Source: Turritopsis dohrnii
Taxonomy: Eukaryota > Cnidaria > Hydrozoa > Anthoathecata > Oceaniidae
Assembly (NCBI GenBank): GCA_027922465.2
Contig: BQMF02000001.1
Coordinates: 124,001 to 188,000 of the forward strand
Reading direction: 5' to 3'
DNA: 64,000 bases
A model generated the notes under the pieces. That model was not told the origin of the DNA. It ran no database searches and saw only the letters and a program-made list of their open reading frames with translations. This document shows positions 55,403-64,000 of this stretch, piece after piece. The translations under genes were made by a program, and so were the position numbers. The stretch's first letter is position 1. Each line of letters starts with the position of its first letter.

Positions 55403-57179
55403 AACAAACAAGGTGCTAGAAATGATCAAAACAGAATGAACACACTCAAGTTTATCAAAAAATTGAATGTTAACAACTGGCCAGGGCTTCTGAATACACA
55501 AACACTATGCTAAATTGGGCCATTTGAAGGATATCAGGAAAGGACACTCCAGCAGGCCTAGGAATTCCAAAACAGTTAACTTGAGCAGACGGCTGAAGTT
55601 AACTGTTGGAAGGATGGGTGAGTGCCATCTACAAGGCCGGCGAGTGCTATCAACAAGGACAGACACCCTGTGACATATGCTGGAGTGGACTCCCTGTCAA
55701 TCCATATATTCACATAAACGCGATACAAAAGCAACCGTAGTATAAAACCAAAACAAAACACCCAAAAACATACAAAAGGACATAGGAAATAACTATTGTA
55801 AAATAAAGCCTATAATAAGATCAACTTCACTATTTCGACACTTGGGCGGAGAGGATGGGTAACGTTGAACTCAAAGAAGAACTAACAAAAATGAGGTCTG
55901 GCTGCATGAGGAGTGAGGAAAACATAAAGTGCTGATCGTGGAAAAAGCAAAGTGGATTATTTAAGAGAACTTGCAGTGGAAAACGCACACCCTCGAAATT
56001 CAACATGGTATCCCAACTTAGACCTAGATTTCACTTTTTTTTTGACATATTGAACAATGAATGGCAAATTAGTCAAACACATGAAAAATTTCATGAAAAT
56101 GGTTTGATTATTTGGTCCAAAATGCATTGTCAACAATTCAAAATAGTCATAACCCAAATATCTTAGGCTGTGATTTGCAATTTGTGGAGTTTTTGAATGA
56201 TTTATATTTCAAACACTAGTTCAATTAGGATAAAAATGTCATCTGTGACCTCACAAAAATAAATTTTTCAGCAGTAATGTAATTTGAAATTTCAACTATT
56301 CTCATTTTTGAAATTGACTTATAAGATACACACACATTGATTGTTTTCGCATGTTGGCACACCGGAACACCCTTCCAACTGGAGATTCAAATTAATTGGC
56401 CAAAAAATAAAAACACACACCTATGTTTAATTGACCTGTTTCATAATTCAAAATGCTATAGTCATTTAGGGGAAAAACGCCGCATGTGACATTTCAGGGG
56501 AAAAAAGCTGCACTTGATTTTATTTGTTTTTTGTAATGAAATACATGAAACACTAATTGGATATGCTTTATCATCTATTTAACAACTATTTTTTTCAATT
56601 ACTATTTACAGGCCTGGCCGTGAATAAAATGCTTTGCGTGCGATTATAATGGCATACCACAGGACCTGGAAACTAAGATGCCTTTTAATTTCACTGAATA
56701 ACACGAAAACGAGTCCTGCTGGTACCGCTTATGTTTTCATATTCTTTCGTTATGTGAACAAATGAATTCAAATAATGAAGGAAATTTCAAAATTACCTTA
56801 GCAACGATGGTTGTTCTCCTTAGCAACAGCAAATAAACCTAAGCTATAATGTAGGTCGGAAGCATTGCTGTTCTGAGGCCTACCACCAGTCGGCAATTTA
56901 TTAACTTACGTGCTCGAAACGATTTATGTTCAACTAGAAGTTTTGAATGGAATTTTTTAAGGCCTTAATCGTAAATTTTAACAAAAATCATTTGGCATAA
57001 TAGACAAGGAAGTAAAAATAAACTGAATATATACACGTTAGTGATTTTTCATTTAATCCAATTTAATCCAGTTTTTGTAAACAAATAACTTTTATAATCA
57101 CGTTAACACAAAAGAGACAGGTGAACGTGCTTGATCTCCTCATTCATTTGGTGCATGGATGTAATTGATTTCATCATTT
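55403..57179. other. 5' flank of the D-serine dehydratase gene; no other gene seen
   Basis: 55500-55780 includes a GC-richer patch with repeated AGTGCCATCTACAAGG/AGTGCTATCAACAAGG strings and may be a repeat piece. The rest, including 56000-57100, has no convincing frame. Confidence 0.35.
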
Positions 57180-59015
57180 GTGACCGTCCATGGGAAAAAA
57201 AGTACATTTCATTTTACTGGTAAAATATACCGGTATTTTTACCGCTTAAGATGTAGTATCGATATTTTTACCGGTAAAATTTTCATTATACCGGTAAACT
57301 AATTATATTATCAGTAATTACCAGTACACAAATTGATAATTCTTTTATCGGTAAATTTACCGGTAAATCTAAATCGATCCAATTTTATTGGTAAAGTGTG
57401 AACTATGGTAGTTTTTAAAACAAGAAAAGAGCTAGCTTTAAGAGTTGTTATGCCTAAGTTATCGTTTATATATGGTGTTATACGTTACCGTAGCGTAATA
57501 ATTTGAAAATCATTTTACCTCCGGGATACTTAAAAGTCGTCAAAGAATTCACATCGAATGTTCAGTAATCAAATGTTTTAGATGAATATGCACTGCAAAG
57601 AAAATAAACGATCTTCCTAATGTTTTCTCGTGTACATGTTTTGTAGTAGTATGAAACCAAATTTTAGCATTTAGTTCCCAGGATCTTTCGACTAAAATAT
57701 TAATGCTATTGCAGTAAAGGTCTTCGAAAGGTTGTACAAGGAAAATTACGTCGGTTCTATCACTTCATGCTAACACTCTTATGCTCGACTGTTGTATGAC
57801 AATGAGACTCGAACGGACAGAGGAACTACCATTTGGAACCTTGCCACAGGTTTTCCGACTGTCCATCATCAACATTGACTACTGCGAGAAGAGTGCGCAC
57901 CCACGCAAGCTTTACAGCCAGGACATGGGAGAGTTTTGGAGCCCTGAGCTTTCAGACAATCTTCCACGTAAACCTTATGATGAAAAACTGTAGGAAACAG
58001 GTAGTATTAATGTTTAAACGAAGGTGAGTATTTCAAAAGAGAACTTTTGCAACTCGTCAAGCCGACGTTAAAATGTTTTCATTTTGTCTTTTCCCAAATT
58101 CACTCTTTATCGGGATATTATCTGAATAAAGTTACAAAAGTGAATAAAGATCACTAATAACGTTGCGATATGATCGATTCTTTAAGGACACATCTCCACT
58201 TGTTGAAGGCGAAATATCTGTTGAATAAAATAAGTCTCAGCTGACTTTCCCTGAGGAAAATAAAAATAAAAGTTTTCGTCATGGGATTTACAAAAATAAC
58301 TTAATAGAATTAGAGCGGACGGTTTTTATTATTGCCAAATTTCGAACAAACTGTTTTATCTCTTATTTTCAGCTGAATGAGAACCAGGTAACGAGTTGAT
58401 TTTGATACACAAACGAATGTTACCTGTAATATATACATAAATAGATTACCAGTATAGATTACCAAAGGGCTGTTACAAAAATTTCCCTGTTTATTATAAT
58501 AATTGAATAACGCAGTCTTTTTAAATGGAAGATTTAAACCTATGAAGAAAAAATCATTAATAAATTTTCGACACATCATCCTTTCTTTTAAAAGATCTTT
58601 CAACCGTCTAATTCATGAGCAGGTGATTTGTTTTGTTTCAGAGTTTATTGACGTCAATTACTTCATCATGAATAAAAACAAGAAAGAAACATATTTGAAC
58701 AACCAGGTAATTTATGACTTGACCGGGTCTTAAAAATGGCGGAATTAGTATAAACAAACATTAACATTTTCGAAAACATGTTATCGCTATCGATTAGCCA
58801 CTTTACCTTACGTCTGAGACACTACCGGTAAATCACATTAGGTATTTTTTTACATTACATTACGATACCGGTAATTATCGGTAAAGCGGTAAATTTATCG
58901 GTAAAAAATTATAATTACCGGTAATCGCTAACAAAATCTTAAGTTACCGGTAAAATTACCGGTAATTTGCACATATCGGTAAAGCGAATGTACTTTTTTT
59001 CCCATGGACAGTCAC
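57180..59015. mobile_element. DNA transposon with TACCGGTA-rich subterminal arrays
   Basis: Terminal inverted repeats of about 29 bp (GTGACCGTCCATGGGAAA... at the left; complement of GTGACTGTCCATGGGAAA... at the right) have one mismatch near the tip. ATTT flanks both sides (57176-57179, 59016-59019). Just inside each end is an array of the palindromic motif TACCGGTA/TTACCGGTAA in many variants (57229-57375 and 58822-58985). Such arrays are known as transposase-binding subterminal repeats in several superfamilies. No transposase was recognised, so it is non-autonomous. The middle holds a GC-richer frame (57781-57990). Confidence 0.75.
57781..57993 (+). CDS. Uncharacterised 70-codon frame inside the transposon
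   Basis: The frame reads MLDCCMTMRLERTEELPFGT through HPRKLYSQDMGEFW to LSDNLPRKPYDEKL. It is GC-richer than the surrounding element, and its last part resembles a frame at about 51230-51270. It could be a captured host exon (an internal CCACAG could be its acceptor), part of the element's own lost protein, or a chance frame. Confidence 0.25.
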   Translation: MLDCCMTMRLERTEELPFGTLPQVFRLSIINIDYCEKSAHPRKLYSQDMGEFWSPELSDNLPRKPYDEKL

Positions 59016-59982
59016 ATTTTTTTTAAACAGATTTTTTCTTTCCAGATACGTTTCATTTTTAAAGACATTTCATAGGAGCGCCATAATAAGTGCACCATAA
59101 GACTCATGTAAAATACTTTTAAATAAAACTAACCATCAGGTGAACTTTTCATCAAAAACAATATATTCATTCGACTCAACACAGCCTTCCTGTACGTGAT
59201 TGGAATGAATAAAAGACGAATTAATATATCTCCGCGATGGAGTTCCTTTTCTCCACTATGATGTAAACGAAAATTTCTTTTTTTTGCGAATGAATGAAAG
59301 TAGACATATCATAGGCATATCATAGGCGATGATCACACGTGTAAACGAAACATGGCGTGTGTGGGCTTGTGCGTTCGAATGAGAGGACGTTCCCACAGTT
59401 GTTGATATAAAGGAAAGAAAAAATACAATTATAATCAGAATACAAGATGTTTTGCTTACGAAGAATTTCTGTGGTGTGGAAACGGGCCTCTGTGAAAACA
59501 GACCTTCATGTAGTTTTACAAGATACTTTGCCTATGAAGTATTTCTGTGGTGTGGAAAACGGTTCTCATGGACCGTAGTTTTCGAAAATTAATATAAATA
59601 AAGATGGCGTCTTCGAAAAGACGTAAAAAACAATGCATGTTTTTTTTTCCCTTTACTGCGGATTTTTTCCTCGATCTTCAGAATAAAAAAACTGCAATCA
59701 GTCTTACTTTTCTACAAAATAGATGCATGAATATGTTAAAAAGATATACCAGTGTTTTGTTGTAACATATGTCTTTCACATAACATGGTTAGAATTGCTT
59801 AACTGTAAACATAATGCAAATAAATAAAAAGTTTTAAAAAATGAAGCTTTTTCCCCCCAATCGACTATATTGTTCACCATAACATGAGTATAAGGAGAAT
59901 CTAAGGAGAATCTAAGCAGCTACATGCGGATTTGTAAGTTTCGAAATCTGGAAGAAAGCGATTACAAGTCCATTCTTTTGCG
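59016..59982. other. Non-coding; contains a 76-bp imperfect tandem duplication
   Basis: At about 59441-59590 the strings TACAAGAT..TTTGC.TA, TTTCTGTGGTGTGGAAA and ACGG recur with an offset of about 76 bp. No gene is seen in the rest. Confidence 0.5.
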
Positions 59983-60056
59983 ATGGCTACAAGCGAAGAA
60001 ACTAAAGAAGAAACTAAATCAAAGCAACAGAAAGTTGCTAGCAGATTAAACAACTT
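59983..60056 (+). CDS. Possible first exon (MATSEETKEETK...)
   Basis: An ATG in a good context (TTTTGCGATGGCT) opens a charged 24-codon frame, MATSEETKEETKSKQQ then KVASRLNNL. It runs into a GTAACT donor-like site and stops immediately after it. It resembles a short acidic/basic N-terminal exon, but no following exon was found. Confidence 0.25.
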
Positions 60057-60059
60057 GTA

Positions 60060-62670
60060 ACTAGCATACTTTTTTGACGAGTGAGTGACTGTCTGTCAAA
60101 AAATAATTAAGACTTGGGAAAAGGGTTGAGTTTGAACAAACGAAACAACATACTGTAAGGAAAAATCAAGGTTTGAATTAAGATTTCAAAAGTGTATCGC
60201 AATTTTATAGCGAGCAAAGTGAGCTGAAAAGCCTGTCGAAGGCGCGAAAATTTTTGCACTTTTGCGATGCGCTTTTATGATATTGTGATGTAGTTTTTGT
60301 TGTAGTAAGAATGAACTATTGCATATATTAAGGCCAGCTCTCCGTCTACATGCTAACACTCAAAGCCCTGACGTTATTGCTTTTTTACCTAACAAATACA
60401 TTACAAGCCGAATGTACTATGTACCGATCTTGATCAACATACAGGCAAAAAAATCACTGCGGCAGGCCTGTAAATAAGCATCGGATATTGTCCGGCAAGA
60501 GATACGCTACGTCCGACCTGAGATCCTTTATCGCCGTTTCTATTGACCATTTTGAACTCTAACATGCTGCGAATAAAAAGTGTGCAGAACATGCTAGGAG
60601 TAAAAAGTGTGCAGAATGAATATCATAAGATACAGGATATAAACTCGTTAATTATTAATTTTGTTTACTGTTTAAAATTTTCAAGTTACAGGTAACATAT
60701 TAATCAGAAAGATTAAGCTATATTTGAATAGCTAAAAGATTCATCAATGAAAAAATTGTTTGTTTTCTTTTTATAATTTGAGGAATTGAAAAAGCAAAAG
60801 AGTCGCTCTCCTCCTGATTTCATATAAAAAGTGCAGAAAGTGTGAAACAAGATGATATGATAAATCTGCAGCTCACAGAAGGGTTGGAGTGCTTCATTAT
60901 AGATTTTGACTTTCAGGCGAGTATACACAATATGATGATATGATTTCAATGAAACCTGACAAAATAAGAATTATTAGACATAAAAAATTAAAGAAATGTT
61001 GCATCGCAATTTTAATGAATTTTGAGATTTTTGCTTCGTGGTTTTTCAAAAACGCATCGCGAATCGCGAAATGCGATACGTTAATTCGAACCCTGAAAAT
61101 GATCACTGACACGTGCATCTGTTCACTGTTGACCATTGCATCGCCCTTTTCTATCTTCTTCTCCTTTTTTTCTCATGAGAAGACTCTAGATTTCGTTATC
61201 CAATGTCAACTTGTAAAGTTAAAGACACATTATCGGTAAAAAAAAAGTCAGCAAAAAGTGACTAAATTTTTGTGCCAAAAGTGCCTAATATTTTTTGATT
61301 CTTTTTTTATTTCTTTTTTTTTTTTTACAAACAAAACTTTTTTGGTTGCTATGAAAATTATGAACTATGAAAATTTTGTTTGGAAATTAGTTTGCAAATA
61401 GTGAATAAATTCAAAAATTTAGTGTAGTAGGTAGTCAACAAAAATTATAACTAATTTTTAAAATTTTTGTCTAAATGGCTAATAAAAATGTTTTGCCAAA
61501 TTTTTTATATTTTTGACTTCTTTTTTGCCAACCTCCTTTATTTCAATGGTGGTAGGAAGCATTAACTTGCCTCCCTCCGATTTTCTTCAATTCTGCTGCT
61601 GATGTGATGCCTTCTCAAAATGATATAGAAACTTCTTTACTGTTTGTTCTGCATGCTACCAACCAAAAATCAAAAAATGATGAAAAGAAATGAACCTTAC
61701 CTATCTTATGTCTCCCTCTCCTCCCCACACACAAACAACACGAGTGGAAGATTCTCATTTCAAAAGAACATGAAAATGAGTCTGGATCAGTGAGGGTTCA
61801 TGCTCAGGCTTTGCCTCATTTGTTCAAATATTTGACAGATGAGCATGCGTAAAGGTGATCCCAAACCGTTTTGTACATAGCGCACATAAAGCCAATATGG
61901 GGCAGGAGTTACATTGAACTCGGAAATTTATCACATTCTTTTTTCCATCTACTGTTCGAATCATTGCTTACTCCCCTCCCCCTTCCTAACAGTTACACAC
62001 ACATGATGCGACGTAATCTTTGAGAAAATGACTACAGCGACATTTCGTTGTGTCATCAGGATATCAGTTTTTGATAAACTGAAAATCAAACAGATTATTA
62101 TAATAGCTACAAAAATAATAGATTTCAAAGTGCTTATAAATCTTTCTTATCTAATTTTCTAATGAGGACCTCCTGTGAACCAAATAATTGGATAAAACCT
62201 TGACATTTATAGAGAGCAGGTAATTCCTGCATGTTCGCAGGAAAATGATGACTTTTTTGATAAATTAGGTGGCAATCAATCGCAAAAATATCTTCTGGTT
62301 GTTCTGTTCGGGTCTTCCGACCAACTGTCTTAAAGAAGAAAATCTTCGACTCGGAAAGTCGGTAAAATATTGATAACATAAAACGTCGCAATAATCTAAA
62401 AATGCCGACTGAATCTCTGCCTCTCTTATCATGTTTTGTATATAGATTTAGACTAGTTTTCTGTAAATTTTCAATATAATGGTCATTACTTACAACAACA
62501 AAGCATCCAAACGAAGAGCGATAGAGAAAGAAGGCCAGTATAGTGTGGCCCGCGTTAAAGTTTCAATATTTTTTGAAGCTGACCGACGGACCGCTTGATT
62601 AATTAAGACTGTTTTTGACTCGAACAGAAGATATTTACGATTGCCGCCTTAGCATTGAACAGTCAGGGAA
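60060..62670. other. No supportable gene
   Basis: AT-rich. A minus-strand frame at 62134-62391 (TVGRKTRTEQPEDIFAIDCH...) follows a CTTTAAG acceptor-like site but has no good donor and no recognised homology. Nothing else was seen. Confidence 0.35.
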
Positions 62671-62699
62671 AACAGCTAAACGCGGGGGATCCGGTAATT

Positions 62700-62990
62700 G
62701 CGGGGTCTATACCACATTTGCTACATCCTTTTCAACCTCATGATGTGGTGGACGAACCTGGTAAATATGATAACTCTGATTTGAACTGTTAATCAAACCA
62801 CTTTTATTTTCATTTTTCAGCAGCATACTACACAGGATTCCATAAATGCAGAGTCTTACGACAATGCAGCATGCATTTCAACTTCATAATGTGGACAAAT
62901 CTGGTTATGATGTCCCTGATTGAACTGTTAATCAAATCGCAGTTTACTCCTGTAAACTATTGATCCGTTCTATTAACCTGCAATTTTAAA
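62700..62990 (+). repeat. Diverged tandem duplication with a short tail-like frame
   Basis: Two copies (about 62713-62810 and 62857-62950) share TTTCAAC.TCAT.ATGTGG, GGTA/GGTT.ATGAT and TGAACTGTTAATCAAA. In one frame the copies read LLHPFQPHDVVDEPGKYDNS and MQHAFQLHNVDKSGYDVPD, each followed soon by a stop. A TTTTTCAG lies before the second copy. Because the DNA beyond the stops is also conserved, coding is not established. Confidence 0.5.
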
Positions 62991-63014
62991 AAATGAAACC
63001 TGTTTCAGACTGTA

Positions 63015-63095
63015 CTCTGAGACGCGTGCGATAGCACGCGCACGCGCAGGCACACACGCAAGTTAGTTTACGTGTGCAATTAATCGCACGCGCAA
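63015..63095. repeat. Alternating purine-pyrimidine tract with hairpin
   Basis: GCGTGCGATAGCACGC can fold into a perfect 6-bp stem and is followed by CGCACGCGCAGGCACACACGC. It is strikingly GC-rich and CG-alternating for this region and is a candidate Z-DNA-forming site. Confidence 0.55.
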
Positions 63096-63213
63096 AGTCG
63101 TATTATTAACTCTTTTTCTGTTGTTTTTTTCTCCCAGAATTGAGATCATGCAACTTACAGCTTAAGATCCTTAGTTTCTTCAGAAAATGTTTTAGCGAAC
63201 AACGAAGTCTTAC

Positions 63214-63353
63214 CTCTCATCTGCTCTTTCAAGAATAACAATATATATCTGTTCAGAGCCAACCTGAATCTCATAGCTAATACATCGACTCCTGACCTTG
63301 CAAAGTACCACTTAGAGTAGAACCTCACTGCCAGTTGCCTTCGTTGTTGGTCC
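63214..63353 (-). CDS. Possible exon of an unidentified minus-strand gene
   Basis: The minus-strand frame VDQQRRQLAVRFYSKWYF, through LAMRFRLALNRYILLFL to KEQMRG, ends at a strong GATGAGAG|GTAAGA donor. The upstream edge is uncertain. The composition is protein-like, but I do not recognise the family. Confidence 0.3.
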
Positions 63354-63355
63354 AC

Positions 63356-64000
63356 TGGTCTTACCGAGAGCGAAATACCCGTGCAATACTATACAAGTAC
63401 GGAGATGTACGCCGCGTAATGCACTGAGATTCGAGTCTGCAATAGATTGCACTTACAGGCAGAACAGATTTCACTTTCGATTATTCCTGTTGACTATTTT
63501 GATTGGTATCTCTCTTCCAATTGTAAAAATATATCTCTCCTCCGTTGTTGCAACGAAATTTTAAATAGAAATTCAAATCAAATTCTTCGGAACAGCGGTG
63601 GAGAGATTTACGGAATAGTTATTTCTTCGCATATTTTCATTTTAACGAAGGTTTGTAAGATGTTTTTTGTTTTAGGGTACACCTCTCCTTATTTCCACAT
63701 TGCTCTTCTTCGTTGCTCATATTAATCTATCTCTGACATTCCTATTTTCTATGTTCTCCTAAAATGAAATATACACCCGGTATTCCACGCGAGTAAATAC
63801 GTCATCAACATAAACGTTGCTACATGTCCCGACGCGATACTTTCTTTTACTTCACTGTCTAGACAAATGTTAATATAGCGTCAAGTGAAAAAAAAAACAC
63901 ACCTGATGTATTTAATGGAAATAAATAGAGAATGTCTGTTACGCTGAACGAAATATTAAATAACTATGGCCTTATGTATGATGACGTAAAACAATGTAAA
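63356..64000. other. No supportable gene
   Basis: One short plus-strand frame (63447-63725) has no recognised homology and no splice support. Confidence 0.35.

Overview
This is an AT-rich stretch of an invertebrate animal nuclear genome. Genes are split by GT-AG introns. The window is dense in animal-type transposons: a DIRS tyrosine-recombinase retroelement, PIF/Harbinger, hAT, MULE-like and TTAA-target elements, a tRNA-headed SINE and hairpin MITEs. It also carries a multi-pass receptor of a type I associate with cnidarians, sponges and lophotrochozoans. The phylum cannot be fixed from the sequence alone.

Three protein genes can be built with good support. (1) 4753-9110, plus strand: one very long exon for a beta-helix ectodomain, Cys-rich, multi-pass membrane protein; its first exon was not found. 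(2) 14970-20579, minus strand: a 13-exon, 430-residue N-myristoylated TLDc protein resembling MEAK7. All splice phases agree. (3) 49823-55402, minus strand: a 7-exon, 379-residue D-serine dehydratase with its PLP lysine and zinc His/Cys pair, also phase-consistent. A hAT transposon and another repeat copy lie inside its intron 5.

Mobile DNA fills much of the rest. The best element is a structurally complete DIRS retrotransposon at 32179-36783, with inverted termini, an internal complementary region and an uninterrupted 1077-residue RT-RNase H-recombinase frame, but a frameshifted gag. Others are a Penelope-like inverted repeat (9730-10214, 15-bp target duplication, hammerhead-like core), an internally deleted Harbinger (38228-38983, TAA duplication), a MITE with a 9-bp duplication (39966-40203), a TTAA-flanked element (43523-45120), an element with TACCGGTA-rich subterminal arrays (57180-59015), two decayed hAT copies, a decayed MULE-like relic (26.0-28.8 kb) and a SINE nested in a hAT relic.

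The least explained features are exon-like tandem arrays on the plus strand. Five 289-bp units at 22.3-23.8 kb each hold a 45-nt, phase 1-1 exon-like segment between a good acceptor and donor. A second pair (57 and 51 nt, also phase 1-1) lies at 37.6-37.8 kb. A phase-1 transmembrane exon with a basic tail is at 30.4 kb, and a PGYKD[P/L] hexapeptide-repeat terminal exon is at 14.5 kb. Together they hint at plus-strand secreted or membrane genes built from duplicated small exons. Whether they belong to one gene cannot be shown without transcripts.
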